The notes beneath the pieces are model-generated. The model worked only from the letters and a program-made list of their open reading frames with translations. It had not been told where the DNA came from and searched no databases. Both the position numbers and the translations under genes were made by a program. This document shows, one piece after another, positions 1 through 8,418 of a stretch of 64,000 nucleotides of DNA (the first letter of the stretch is position 1; every line of letters begins with the position of its first letter). This DNA is from Desulfovirgula sp. (GTDB taxonomy: Bacteria > Bacillota > Desulfotomaculia > Desulfotomaculales > Desulfovirgulaceae). The stretch covers positions 62,001 to 126,000 of the forward strand of contig DYEX01000127.1 of NCBI GenBank assembly GCA_020725525.1, given 5' to 3'.

Positions 1-2
1 CC

Positions 3-1640
3 CTTTCATCCGCCCAGGTGCAGGCACTGGCCCGGCACCGGCGGGTTATCCTGGCTCTGGACGATGACGATGCTGGAAAAAAAGCGACAGAAGCGGCGGT
101 GCAAAAACTTACCGCCGCCGGGGTAAAAGTGTACGTCATACCGGGTTTCGGTGGTGTAAAAGACCCCGATGAGTTTGTCCGAGCCAGCGGCCTTGCCGCC
201 TTTGCGGAACTTGCCCGACATGCTGTGGCCGGTCATAAATGGCTAACCGACCGGCTGATTCCTGCCGCAGTACCACCTGCGGATATAGAACGGGACGCGG
301 TACTAGAGAAGGTCCTGGACCTGGCCGAATCTTACCACCGCACCGACCCGGTGGCGGCGAAAGAAGTCCTGGACATGGCCGCCGCCCGGCTGTGCCTGGA
401 CCCGGTTGCCCTGGCCCAGGCAGTGGAGCGGCTGGCGGAAAGGCGCAGGGTGCAGGAAGCGGAAAACCTGGTCAGGGCGGCCATCCGGGAAGCCGCCAGC
501 GAAAAGGATTGGCGGGAGGCGGCCCGGAAGGTGGCCGAGGCGCAGGAGCAGGCAGCGGCCATCCTCCAGGAGCCGCCCAAGCCGATAGACCCGGCGGCGC
601 TGGAGTATGAAATAGCGCACGCTCCTGAAGGACTGCTCTTCCCGTGGCCTGCCTTAAGCGGGTTATGTAGAATTGACCTTGGCGGCCTGACGACCATTTA
701 TGCGGCGTCGGGTTTCGGGAAAACGAATGTTCTGTATAATTTACTGTTATTCTACCTGGAAAAGTATCCAGGTGCAATAATTCTCTGGTCAGGCGAAATG
801 GCCCCCCGCAGGGTGTATCACCGTTTAGTGTCTATCCTTTCCAGTGTTGATTACGGGGAAGTGGGGCGAGGGTTTCGAACGGGAGAAAAGAAGCCGGAGA
901 TGATTGCCGCGCAGGAAAAGCTTCGTGCATACGCCGAAAGGCTGTATATCCTGGAGCCTCCGAAACCGGCTGATGTAGCCGACCTGGAAACAATGGTGGA
1001 CGCTATTTCCCGGCGGCAGCCGGTTACGGCGGTTATGGTTGATTACCTACAGCAGCTTGCGCCGCCGGGGAAAATAGACGGCACTATAAAATACGGGACC
1101 AGGGAGCAGGAAGTTACCACCGTGGCTAAAGAGTTGCACGGGCTTGGGCAGACCCAAAATATCCCGGTCGTGGCCGCAGTCCAGATCAACCGGATGGGGG
1201 GATTACAGCGAAAGCCACAGCAGGACGACGCCCGAGAATCTGGTGCGATAGAACAGTATTCGCAGTTGGTTCTCGGCCTCTGGAATGCCGGTCGTGCTGG
1301 CGTTCACGCGCTCCGGGACGGCTGCGTTCCCGCCGCGCCGCCGAATGGCTGGTACTGGCAGGATGATGACATTGCTACCCGCCAGGCGGCGGCGATGGCC
1401 GAGAGTCACGGCGCGGTGTTGCTGGAGTGCGCTATTTTAAAGTCCAGGTATTATGGTCACGAGAACATGGCCGTGCCGCTGATGTATTATGGCCCCACCG
1501 GCAGGGTGGAGCCGCTGCGCACCACGCACGGTAAATTGTACGTACCGGTACCGCCGGGAGGGGTGAGCGGTGAAAAAGGCGGCAAAAAACCGTCGAAGAA
1601 GTCAGCCCGCGCGGTTACGGTTTTGGCCGGGGGTAGGTAG
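3..1640 (+). CDS. Primase-helicase (Toprim plus DnaB-type helicase), 5' truncated
   Basis: The frame is open to the window edge, so the N-terminus is missing. The visible start is the end of a DnaG-like Toprim domain, with the acidic motif ILALDDDDAGKKA near residue 15. A helical linker runs to about residue 190. A RecA-like DnaB C-terminal helicase domain follows, with Walker A AASGFGKTN, a Walker B-like VMVDYLQQL and a VQINR motif. This layout is typical of bifunctional phage or plasmid primase-helicases that load and prime at a mobile-element origin. The protein is probably cytoplasmic and acts in element replication. The next gene overlaps its 3' end, which suggests translational coupling. 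The family call is confident; the exact role in the element is inferred. Confidence 0.85.
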   Translation, partial: LSSAQVQALARHRRVILALDDDDAGKKATEAAVQKLTAAGVKVYVIPGFGGVKDPDEFVRASGLAAFAELARHAVAGHKWLTDRLIPAAVPPADIERDAVLEKVLDLAESYHRTDPVAAKEVLDMAAARLCLDPVALAQAVERLAERRRVQEAENLVRAAIREAASEKDWREAARKVAEAQEQAAAILQEPPKPIDPAALEYEIAHAPEGLLFPWPALSGLCRIDLGGLTTIYAASGFGKTNVLYNLLLFYLEKYPGAIILWSGEMAPRRVYHRLVSILSSVDYGEVGRGFRTGEKKPEMIAAQEKLRAYAERLYILEPPKPADVADLETMVDAISRRQPVTAVMVDYLQQLAPPGKIDGTIKYGTREQEVTTVAKELHGLGQTQNIPVVAAVQINRMGGLQRKPQQDDARESGAIEQYSQLVLGLWNAGRAGVHALRDGCVPAAPPNGWYWQDDDIATRQAAAMAESHGAVLLECAILKSRYYGHENMAVPLMYYGPTGRVEPLRTTHGKLYVPVPPGGVSGEKGGKKPSKKSARAVTVLAGGR

Positions 1641-2181
1641 TTTAATTAGGGGCGGCATAGTTGTGTCGCCCCCGACATTATCGCCGATCTCCGAACCCGT
1701 TTCACCGGAACCCAGACCGCCCCAACCCGAACCTCCCGCTTTGCCGCTCACTCCCAACTCGGAACTCCACCCGGCCGCCGACCGCTTCCTGCTTGAGTGC
1801 TGGTTAAACCGCCACCGCCCCGACCTACTGGCCCGGATCCGCCGGGCTGAGGCCCAGGTTGGAGCAGCCTGGTGGGACGCCCGGGCGGAAGCGGCTCTGG
1901 AGGCGGCGGTGGCCGCTGGCCAAAAAGCCATGCAGGAGGCCCTGGATGTCGGGCGGGAACCGGCCCCGGAACCGCCGGGACCGGGCGGCTTCGTTTTGGC
2001 CGAACGGGAGTTTGGGGGATTTGAAAAGGTGTGGGACCTCACTTCCAGCCAGGCCGCCCGGATGGAAGCGGTGTTTGCGGAGAAGGGGCCAGTGGCGGTG
2101 CGGACACGCCGGGGCTGGCATTCTGCTGTGGAGTGGGCGGAACGGATGGGAGGCCGTCCGGCAACCGGGACGCGGCGGTAA
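1570..2181 (+). CDS. Hypothetical protein with proline-rich N-terminal region
   Basis: I do not recognise a family. The GTG start at 1570 has a GGAGGGG-type ribosome site inside the end of the primase-helicase gene, so the two overlap by 71 bases; a GTG at 1663 is the alternative start. The protein has a proline-rich stretch around residues 35-60, an alanine-rich helical middle with tryptophans, and a basic C-terminus. A strong terminator follows. Coupling to the helicase suggests a replication accessory role, but nothing in the protein itself shows that. Confidence 0.55.
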   Translation: MKKAAKNRRRSQPARLRFWPGVGSLIRGGIVVSPPTLSPISEPVSPEPRPPQPEPPALPLTPNSELHPAADRFLLECWLNRHRPDLLARIRRAEAQVGAAWWDARAEAALEAAVAAGQKAMQEALDVGREPAPEPPGPGGFVLAEREFGGFEKVWDLTSSQAARMEAVFAEKGPVAVRTRRGWHSAVEWAERMGGRPATGTRR

Positions 2182-2211
2182 AGTTGTATGCGCACGCGCG
2201 TGCGCAGGTTG

Positions 2212-2240
2212 CCAGGGCTGTGTGCCCTGGTTTTTTATTT
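2212..2240 (+). terminator. Intrinsic terminator
   Basis: A six-pair stem CCAGGG/CCCTGG with a seven-base loop is followed by TTTTTTATTTT. It ends directly upstream of the ribosome site of the next gene, a layout that recurs through the element. Confidence 0.8.
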
Positions 2241-2255
2241 TAGGGGGGTGATACA

Positions 2256-2582
2256 ATGAACAAAAGGGTGACCGTCCGCGAAATTCGCGGGCTGGCGCGG
2301 ACGTTATCTGAAGCGGAGTGGGCCAGGACGCATCAGTATCTTAATGACTTGGCGTCGGCGATGTCCAAGCTGTCGCTCCGCCAGCGGGAAGCCACAGCGG
2401 AAGCGGTAAAGGCTGCATTCCAGGTGGGCGTGGCTGCGGGTAGCGCCCACGCCCTGGGTTATATGTTGGAAAAGACCGGTATGGGGCGGGAGTTTCAGGA
2501 TTACGCAGTACCGATCTTCCAATGGGTGGTAAATCGGGTACTGGATGCTGTATACCCGGAGACTGCCGGATATCTCAACTGA
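2256..2582 (+). CDS. Hypothetical protein, 108 aa
   Basis: The ATG start has a TAGGGGGGTG ribosome site right after a terminator hairpin. The protein is mostly helical with no recognised motif. It precedes an XRE-type regulator by 18 bases and is likely expressed with it. Confidence 0.6.
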   Translation: MNKRVTVREIRGLARTLSEAEWARTHQYLNDLASAMSKLSLRQREATAEAVKAAFQVGVAAGSAHALGYMLEKTGMGREFQDYAVPIFQWVVNRVLDAVYPETAGYLN

Positions 2583-2600
2583 AAAAAGGGGGTTAAAATT

Positions 2601-2987
2601 ATGGACGACAAGGTAATCTCCATTTTTTCCTTACGGGAAGAAGCCGCCCGCCGGGCCAGGGAACGGGACGCGGCACTGGACGCCGCATTCAATGAGTTTA
2701 CCGAAAAATTTTTGAACCTTGTTGACCCCGACCGGCGAAGAACCAAGGCAACGGTGCATGCCGCCAACCATGCCCAAGAATGGCGCGAAACAGGCCGACA
2801 ACTCCAAAGCCTGCGGGAGCAGGCCGGAGTGACCCGGACGGCCCTGGCGAAGGCCCTGGGGGTGTCGCCGCAGCGGATTGCCCGGCTGGAACAGGGCCTG
2901 CCGGTGCGGGACGCAAAATTACTCCGGGCGGCGGTTATGATGTACCTTGAAAATATTTGTAGGGAAGGAAATAAGCCAGGATTATAA
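2601..2987 (+). CDS. XRE-family helix-turn-helix regulator
   Basis: The N-terminal half (residues 1-65) is charged and helical with no recognised domain. Residues 68-115 form a Cro/C1-type helix-turn-helix; the segment RTALAKALGVSPQRIARLE is the classic HTH signature. It is probably a DNA-binding repressor or an antitoxin-like regulator of the element. A GGGGG ribosome site lies about nine bases before the ATG. The family call is firm; the target is unknown. Confidence 0.75.
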   Translation: MDDKVISIFSLREEAARRARERDAALDAAFNEFTEKFLNLVDPDRRRTKATVHAANHAQEWRETGRQLQSLREQAGVTRTALAKALGVSPQRIARLEQGLPVRDAKLLRAAVMMYLENICREGNKPGL

Positions 2988-3001
2988 GGAGGGGTAGTAT
3001 A

Positions 3002-3163
3002 ATGCTAAAAAACAAAGGCTGCCAGTATAACTACAGATATTGTTTTGATGGCGATATGCGCATAACTAAATTAGCTTGCAGGTCGTGCCGGATTCCGCTG
3101 GAAAGGGTGATGTTAGAAGCGAAGAAGCGGGAGCAGGGGAGGTTGAAGTTGATTGTTACTTAG
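3002..3163 (+). CDS. Small cysteine-containing protein, 53 aa
   Basis: This gene is too short for the supplied ORF track. The ATG follows AAGGAGGGG by eight bases. The 53-residue product begins MLKNKGCQYNYRYCF and contains a CRSC pair plus two upstream cysteines, so a small zinc site is possible. It is followed immediately by an intrinsic terminator. I support it on ribosome site, tight packing and cysteine pattern; no function is assigned. Confidence 0.55.
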   Translation: MLKNKGCQYNYRYCFDGDMRITKLACRSCRIPLERVMLEAKKREQGRLKLIVT

Positions 3164-3164
3164 T

Positions 3165-3195
3165 GGCCGGGCCACGTGCCCGGCCTTTTTATTTT
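3165..3195 (+). terminator. Intrinsic terminator
   Basis: An eight-pair stem GGCCGGGC/GCCCGGCC with a five-base loop is followed by TTTTTATTTTA, just after the stop codon of the 53-aa gene. Confidence 0.85.
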
Positions 3196-3309
3196 ATGAG
3201 AACCTTTTCCGGCCCCAATCCTCCGGCGGGAAGGGGGTGGAGTACAAAGCCGGGTGGGGCGCGGGGGAGGGCGCGGGAGCACGTTGGTTCTTCAGCCAGG
3301 TTTTGCACT

Positions 3310-3347
3310 TGCACCAGACTTTACTGGTGCAGGCTCCTTTTAATTTT
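3310..3347 (+). terminator. Terminator-like hairpin before a ribosome site
   Basis: The stem TGCACCAG/CTGGTGCA with a six-base loop is followed by CTCCTTTTAATTTT and then by the ribosome site of the next gene. It may attenuate the downstream secreted-protein gene. Confidence 0.7.
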
Positions 3348-3359
3348 AGAGGGGGTGAG

Positions 3360-4217
3360 ATGGTAATGCGCAAGTTGTTTTTTATAACTGCGGTAGTGGC
3401 CGGGGTGTTTTTAGCTCTGGCCAAAAGCTGGACGGGTATTTCTGTAGCCGAAGAAACTTATGCGGATGTAACTTTACAGGAATCCCAGGCTGAGCAGATA
3501 TTACCTTCATCCAGCGGCCCGACGGTGCAGGTAATTGCGGATACGAACCCACTGCCGGATGGTCTGGCTCAAACCTTCGTAACCCGTGCCGAAACTCTGA
3601 GCGGGCAGTCTTCCGCCACCTTCGGGCAGAGAGTATATATTTATGCCCAGGTACGGGACGCCCAGGGGCAGGTGGTGCGTCAGGGGGCACAAATCCTGAT
3701 TGACGGCCAGGAGCGGTTTGCTGCTTCCTGCCCGGCGTTCTATTACTACGCCGTGGCAGAGAAGTACGCCGTGCCCGGCCTGGGACTGGGCGGCGGGACG
3801 CACACCGTTGTGGCCAGGACGGTGGTGAACGGGCAGACGGTGGAATCCGCGCCGTTCATGTTAGAAATCAAGCCGTTGGAGGTAGAAACCTCCTGCACTC
3901 TTACGTTCGACAAGCAGACGGCGCGGCGCGGTGAGCAGGTGACCGCCACGGTGACGGTATCCCACAGCCTGCCCAGCGCGTTCTGGTCTAACCTGGGCGC
4001 TTCCGCCCAGTTCCTGGGGCACGGTGCGGAGGTGAGGCTGGAGCGCGTGGACACCGGTGTGGTACTGGGCACGGGCACGCTGTCCCGCATCCAGGGCCAA
4101 CAGAAGGGGCAGTGCACTATTACCTTCACCGTACCGCAGGACGCGCCTAACAGCCTTACGGTGCGGGCCGTTTTCCGGGGTAAAGCCGTGGCAGTATCGC
4201 AGGTGCTTACGCCGTAA
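3360..4217 (+). CDS. Secreted protein with Ig-like beta domains
   Basis: I place the start at the ATG at 3360 behind GAGGGGGTGAG, not at the upstream start in the ORF track, because this gives a good signal peptide (MVMRKLFFITAVVAGVFLALA). The mature part is rich in beta-strand sequence with two likely Ig-like modules, roughly residues 45-150 and 165-285. Export across the membrane is strongly suggested. It is first in a run of secreted proteins between the regulators and the segregation genes, and could be an element-encoded surface protein used in mating contact; that role is inference only. Confidence 0.65.
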   Translation: MVMRKLFFITAVVAGVFLALAKSWTGISVAEETYADVTLQESQAEQILPSSSGPTVQVIADTNPLPDGLAQTFVTRAETLSGQSSATFGQRVYIYAQVRDAQGQVVRQGAQILIDGQERFAASCPAFYYYAVAEKYAVPGLGLGGGTHTVVARTVVNGQTVESAPFMLEIKPLEVETSCTLTFDKQTARRGEQVTATVTVSHSLPSAFWSNLGASAQFLGHGAEVRLERVDTGVVLGTGTLSRIQGQQKGQCTITFTVPQDAPNSLTVRAVFRGKAVAVSQVLTP

Positions 4218-4235
4218 GCACCTGTTATTTTTTAA
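4200..4235 (+). terminator. Intrinsic terminator overlapping a stop codon
   Basis: An eleven-pair stem (CAGGTGCTTAC with GTAAGCACCTG) and three-base loop contains the stop codon of the preceding gene and is followed by TTATTTTTT. Confidence 0.85.
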
Positions 4236-4254
4236 GGGAAGGGGGTGAAGTCGG

Positions 4255-4722
4255 ATGAGGCGCAAGGCGATGATTTTGCTTGCCATTGCCGCACTTCTGG
4301 CACTGGCTACAACACCGTATGCCTTTGCCGCCGGGGAACTGGTGTTTGACGCCGGGGAGGCCCAGACCAATGTAGACATCGCGGGCATCCAGGTGCCGGT
4401 GGCGGTCACGGCCACGGTCACGACCGCGCCGCCGTATCGTCCGCTGAGACCGATTACGGTCCATATAGAGGTGGCCTTCACCCTTGACGAAGCCACCAGG
4501 ACCGGCCTGGGGTTTGCGGCCGACCAGTACCTGCTGGAGGGCAAGACGGTGGAGTTGCGCCACGCGACAACCAACCAACTACTGGCGACTGGGACGCTGA
4601 CCAAGAAAACTGTCAGCGGTGACCAGAACGTAGGCCAGGTTGACCTGACCTACACCCCGGTTAAGGCTGGTGCGCTGGCATTGAAGGCGGTCCTGCCGCC
4701 CACCACGGTGGACGCGCCGTAA
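4255..4722 (+). CDS. Secreted beta-rich protein, 155 aa
   Basis: The ATG follows AAGGGGGTGAAG. Residues 1-25 form a signal peptide ending PYAFA-A. The rest looks like one Ig-like or fibronectin-like beta domain with alternating valine and threonine. It resembles the C-terminal half of the upstream secreted gene in style, so the two may share an extracellular complex. No catalytic motif is visible. Confidence 0.6.
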   Translation: MRRKAMILLAIAALLALATTPYAFAAGELVFDAGEAQTNVDIAGIQVPVAVTATVTTAPPYRPLRPITVHIEVAFTLDEATRTGLGFAADQYLLEGKTVELRHATTNQLLATGTLTKKTVSGDQNVGQVDLTYTPVKAGALALKAVLPPTTVDAP

Positions 4723-4736
4723 AAAAGTTAAAAACG

Positions 4737-4820
4737 CCGGGTGACAGCGGCAAGGCCGCATCACCCGGCTCCCATCCCAGGGGCGACAGCGGTAAGGCCG
4801 CATCGCCCTTTTTTATTTTA
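4737..4820 (+). terminator. Tandem hairpin pair ending in a terminator
   Basis: Two near-identical hairpins follow the stop codon. Each has an outer stem (GTGA/TCAC, then GCGA/TCGC), a CA/A internal loop, an inner GCGG/CCGC stem and a five-base loop (CAAGG, then TAAGG). The second ends in TTTTTTATTTT and probably terminates transcription. The T-A to C-G change in the outer stem is compensatory, so the fold itself seems conserved. Confidence 0.7.
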
Positions 4821-4835
4821 TCAGGAGGTGGTGAT

Positions 4836-6209
4836 GTGAGGATAGTGAGGATAACAAAAATTGCCGTTGTGTCTCTGTTTTTGCTTTTGCTTCACCTGCC
4901 GTTTGCCCGGGCCGCGCCGCAGGGGTGGAGTGAGAAAGTGCAACCTTCCGTGGCCCTTTCCGGCAGGGCCACCTGGCTGGCGGTAAACCACCAGGATGGC
5001 TGGGCGAAGGGGGTATGGTATGTTGCCGGTGACGGGATATATCAGGTGTCCTTCAATGATACTGCACCAATGCAGGTGTTTGCTTACACCCGGGGTTCAA
5101 CCGGTACTTACAACGACCGGGTGCGGTTTATGGGAGGCACCACCTGGTGGTGCATTAGCACAACATCCACGTCCAGCAAATACGGCCTTTACCGGGATGG
5201 CACCCGCGTCCTGGCGCAGCGGGTAGCGGACGTGGCCTACGTCAACGGCACCTGGTATGCTGCCACGGGCGCGGGGCTGTACACGTCTACAGACGGGCAA
5301 ACCTGGGCGCAGGCGGACACAGTACCCACATACGCGCTTGCGCCCTGGAGCGGGACGGTGCTTAAATTCACCAAACCCTCCGGGGGCACCTACCGGGTGG
5401 TGCGGCACGACACCGGTGCAGTGGTGTGGGATACCGGGCTGACCGGATTCACCACCGGCGGCGGCCTGCACCTGGAGGCGGACTCGGGAGGGTACGTGCT
5501 GGCGCTGGCGGGGCAACAGGCACCCAGGATTATTGCTCCAGGCGGCAGTGTCGTCACATTGTCTTCCCTGCCGCCTGGTATCAATACTGCCTGGGGCTGG
5601 CTCTACTGGCGCGGCGCTTCGCCTTTGCCGGGCGGCGGCTGGGCGGTAGCGTATTCGGACGGGATAAACGCCGGAGTAGCGGAGTTACGGCCGGACGGCA
5701 CCTGGGGTACAGCCTGGGCGACGTGGCCCACATCCGACCTTTCGGGCTGCCCCCCGGCGGTGGACACTTACGGCACGGTGTGGTGCAGCACGTCCAGGGC
5801 TTCACCTTACGCGGTCACCAGGTGGGTCCGGGACGTGGACTTCAGTGAAGGTGCCCGTACCGAAGTGGTGTTTACGCCGGAACCTTCCGCCTGGCGGGTC
5901 GGGCAGCAGGTAACGGCGCGGATAACTGTCCATATGCCCGTGCCCATTAGGGTACAGGGTATATGGAACAGAGAGCTGTACCAAAACAGGAGTATATACC
6001 CCTCGGCAGTTTATATAGAATACGGCCCGGAGGGGAATACATCCAGGGCTTCAGTTGCGGCACTTCCTGTTGGCAACGAAGTACAGGCTAGCTTCACTTT
6101 CCAGTTGCCGTGGAGGCGCTGTAACTATGTTTTCCGCGCCGTGCCGCCGAAAGTGCGGGTAGTATGGGAAAACGGCAGCTTAACTACCACGGAAATCCCG
6201 CCGTGGTAA
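4836..6209 (+). CDS. Secreted propeller-like protein with Asp-box motif
   Basis: The GTG start at 4836 follows AGGAGGTGGT. A signal peptide occupies residues 1-27 (ALFARA-type end, FARAAPQ). Residues 30-340 carry repeated short blades such as WYVAGDGIYQVS and WYAATGAGLYTSTDGQTW; the last contains an Asp-box (S-x-D-G-x-T-W), a hallmark of beta-propeller repeats in sialidases and BNR proteins. Residues 345-457 form a further beta-rich, Ig-like domain. No sialidase active-site set is visible, so I read it as a binding or structural extracellular protein. It sits in the secreted cluster of the element. Confidence 0.6.
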   Translation: MRIVRITKIAVVSLFLLLLHLPFARAAPQGWSEKVQPSVALSGRATWLAVNHQDGWAKGVWYVAGDGIYQVSFNDTAPMQVFAYTRGSTGTYNDRVRFMGGTTWWCISTTSTSSKYGLYRDGTRVLAQRVADVAYVNGTWYAATGAGLYTSTDGQTWAQADTVPTYALAPWSGTVLKFTKPSGGTYRVVRHDTGAVVWDTGLTGFTTGGGLHLEADSGGYVLALAGQQAPRIIAPGGSVVTLSSLPPGINTAWGWLYWRGASPLPGGGWAVAYSDGINAGVAELRPDGTWGTAWATWPTSDLSGCPPAVDTYGTVWCSTSRASPYAVTRWVRDVDFSEGARTEVVFTPEPSAWRVGQQVTARITVHMPVPIRVQGIWNRELYQNRSIYPSAVYIEYGPEGNTSRASVAALPVGNEVQASFTFQLPWRRCNYVFRAVPPKVRVVWENGSLTTTEIPPW

Positions 6210-6226
6210 GATGGGAGGTGAGAAAA

Positions 6227-6748
6227 ATGCGGCGGCCAGTCGCTGTATTAATAATGGCACTGGCAATATTTGCCAGTGCGACTTATATAGGAGTAATTTT
6301 TCCGCCGGGCCGGTCGGTGGCGCAGGACATAATTCTGCGCCCGTCCAGCGCCGAGCATGGCGTCCAGGCCCAGGGGGGAAACCAGGGAGGGAGTCAGAGC
6401 GGGAACCGGATACAATTTTCGGGCGCGTCCGCCCCGGTAACGCTGCAGGTGGAGGACGCTGCCCCGACTTCTCCGGCTCCTGGCCCGACTTCTAATCCTG
6501 CTCCTGCTCCGACTTCAGCTCCAAAACCAACTCCAACTCCTGCTCCGGCTTCAGCTTCAAAACAAGCTACAACTACAGCGACCGATACAGATACAGTAAA
6601 GATAAACGTGTGGGTAGAGGGAAGTGACCCGCGCGTAGACATATCCTTCCCATCTACCCTAACTAAAACGAATAACGTTAGTGTGGATGTCAGGGTAGTG
6701 AAGGAAGGTAGGGAGCAATATGCTACATCTCCGCCACCCCGGAGTTAA
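6227..6748 (+). CDS. Exported protein with Pro/Ala/Thr-rich linker
   Basis: I chose the ATG at 6227 behind GGGAGGTGAG. A hydrophobic N-terminal segment (residues 6-25) is a signal peptide or anchor. Residues 75-115 are a low-complexity linker of alternating Pro, Ala, Ser and Thr, typical of wall-spanning stalks. A short beta-type region ends the protein. It is likely part of the same extracellular set as the three upstream genes. Confidence 0.6.
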   Translation: MRRPVAVLIMALAIFASATYIGVIFPPGRSVAQDIILRPSSAEHGVQAQGGNQGGSQSGNRIQFSGASAPVTLQVEDAAPTSPAPGPTSNPAPAPTSAPKPTPTPAPASASKQATTTATDTDTVKINVWVEGSDPRVDISFPSTLTKTNNVSVDVRVVKEGREQYATSPPPRS

Positions 6749-6767
6749 TCCCGGGGTTTTCTTTTTT
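6736..6767 (+). terminator. Intrinsic terminator
   Basis: The stem ACCCCGG/CCGGGGT is followed by TTTTCTTTTTT and overlaps the 3' end of the exported-protein gene. Confidence 0.8.
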
Positions 6768-6799
6768 AAGGAGATTTTTACTTGGGGGGTGGTAATGTA

Positions 6800-7075
6800 A
6801 TGCGTGAGGCAGTGAACACGAAAGAGACGGTCAAGGAAATCAGTAAGCGCATGGGCTGCTACGCCAAGGATGTGCGGGAACTCCTGCTGGAGCATTTTCC
6901 TGCCGTCCTGGTGGAGGCGGTATCCCAGGGCAAAAAAGTCCACCTGGCGGGGTTGGGGACTTTCTACCCACGCCGGGGAAGGAAGGGCCTGCGGGTGGCC
7001 TTCAGGCCCGCGCGGGGTCTCCTGCGGGCCGTACAACAAGCCATAGAAGAAGCAGATAAAAGTGACAAAATTTAA
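6800..7075 (+). CDS. HU/IHF-like DNA-binding protein
   Basis: The ATG at 6800 lies eight bases after GGGGGGTGG and fits better than the upstream TTG. The 91-residue product has the HU-type helical dimer region followed by HLAGLGTFYPRRGRKG, matching the conserved IPGFGTF-type turn of HU and IHF. It differs from the canonical HU gene at 9557 and probably belongs to the element. It may bend DNA at a partition or transfer site, since an actin-type segregation gene follows. Confidence 0.7.
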   Translation: MREAVNTKETVKEISKRMGCYAKDVRELLLEHFPAVLVEAVSQGKKVHLAGLGTFYPRRGRKGLRVAFRPARGLLRAVQQAIEEADKSDKI

Positions 7076-7097
7076 AAAACGAGATGGGAGGATTTTT

Positions 7098-7379
7098 ATG
7101 GACGCAAATTTCGGCGCATACAGGGAAGTCGCGGAAAAGACCATTACGGAACTTTCCAGCCGGATAAAAAATGCTTATCCGGAATTGGCTGTGCCGGTAG
7201 ACGCTTTAATAAATGCCGCACGTCTGGCGGAGTTGTCTGGCTTACTGGTATTTTTCCAAACAAGAACTAATGTTCCCCAGAGTATAGCTGAAGCCATAGA
7301 TGAGTTTGCGCGTGAAGTAGAGCCGCTGATGCGGGATATATCGTCCAGGTTGAATCCTTTTTCTGGGGGGCATGAGTGA
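7098..7379 (+). CDS. Hypothetical helical protein, 93 aa
   Basis: The ATG at 7098 follows GGGAGG. The protein is helical and acidic without a recognised domain. Its stop overlaps the start of the ParM-like gene, so it is likely translated with it and may be part of the segregation module. Confidence 0.55.
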   Translation: MDANFGAYREVAEKTITELSSRIKNAYPELAVPVDALINAARLAELSGLLVFFQTRTNVPQSIAEAIDEFAREVEPLMRDISSRLNPFSGGHE

Positions 7380-8383
7380 TGATAGGAATTGATGTTGGGT
7401 ACGGCTTTGTAAAGGCTGTCTCTCTTACTGGTCAGAAAGTATGCTTCCCTTCTCTGGCCGCCCCTGCGGGCCACGACCAGGCTCTGGACCTGGGCTTCGG
7501 CGGCCCCACCCCCGACCACCGGGTGACGGTGCGTAGGGTCAACGGGCAGGCGCAGGAGTACCTGGTGGGCGAGGCGGCTCAGGACAGCTTCCTGGCGACC
7601 GGTTTTCTGGGAGCGGAGAAACCGGCGGAGCTGCATGATTTACTCCTTTTGACCGCGGCCTATCTGGTGGGGGCCGGTTCCACAGGGTTCCCCCCGGCGC
7701 AGGTGGATCTGGCTGTAGGTTTGCCGCTGGCGTTTTTCAAAAGCCAGAAGGACGCCCTCAAGGCCCGCCTGGAGGCCCTGGCCGCTCATGTTTCCGTGAA
7801 CGGCGGGGGAGAGCGGTACATTTCCTTCCGCAAGGTACTGGTGATCCCACAGGGGGCCGGGGTGGTGTTCGCGCAGGGCCTGCCGAAGGGCAGGGGCTAC
7901 GCGGCGGTGGTGGATGTGGGGCAGTACACCACGGATTACCTGCTGGTAGACCTGCGCACCGGCAGGCCGGTGGTGGAGGCTTCCGGTTCCGTAGAAGCGG
8001 GCTGCCATTTAGTGGCCCAAAGGGTGGCCCAGGCTTATCTGGCAAAAACGGGCAGGCCGCTTCCGCCTCGGATGGAGCGGAGAATATTGGAGGACCTGGC
8101 CGAGAGCGGGAAGGTGATTTTCCGGGGTGAGGAGCTTGACCTGTCCAGGGAATACCGGGAGGCCGTGGATGACACCGCGAAGGCGGTGGCCCGGCAGGTT
8201 TTGTCCGCCTGGCGGGATTTAGTGGACTCCGTGGCAGTGACCTACCTGGCGGGCGGCGGTGCCCTGTTGCTGGGGGAAACCCTGGCGAAAGCTTTCCCCA
8301 ACCCGGTGCCGATAGACGACCCGGTGTATGCGAACGCCCTGGGATACTTGCGGATGCTGTCCGGTAAGCCGGAAGCCCGGTAA
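7376..8383 (+). CDS. ParM/StbA-type actin-like ATPase
   Basis: Residues 3-14 (GIDVGYGFVKAV) form phosphate-binding loop 1. VVDVGQYTTDYLLVD near residue 180 forms loop 2, and YLAGGGALLL near residue 295 forms the adenosine-binding motif. Length (335 aa) and motif order fit plasmid-segregation actins, which polymerise with ATP to push sister plasmids apart. An ICE carrying such a gene may replicate and segregate while excised. The start is GTG 7376 or ATG 7379, overlapping the upstream stop. Confidence 0.8.
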   Translation: MMIGIDVGYGFVKAVSLTGQKVCFPSLAAPAGHDQALDLGFGGPTPDHRVTVRRVNGQAQEYLVGEAAQDSFLATGFLGAEKPAELHDLLLLTAAYLVGAGSTGFPPAQVDLAVGLPLAFFKSQKDALKARLEALAAHVSVNGGGERYISFRKVLVIPQGAGVVFAQGLPKGRGYAAVVDVGQYTTDYLLVDLRTGRPVVEASGSVEAGCHLVAQRVAQAYLAKTGRPLPPRMERRILEDLAESGKVIFRGEELDLSREYREAVDDTAKAVARQVLSAWRDLVDSVAVTYLAGGGALLLGETLAKAFPNPVPIDDPVYANALGYLRMLSGKPEAR

Positions 8384-8418
8384 TGAAAGGCTTCTACGGT
8401 AAATCTTAAGGTGTTTTA

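Noticed and set aside
239-610. Plus-strand ORF of 123 aa inside the primase-helicase gene
   Set aside because: It is a frame shadow: Gly/Pro/Arg-rich composition, no ribosome site and complete overlap with a recognised gene.
3861-4604. Minus-strand ORF of 247 aa
   Set aside because: It spans two plus-strand signal-peptide genes and a terminator hairpin, and has a shadow-type composition.
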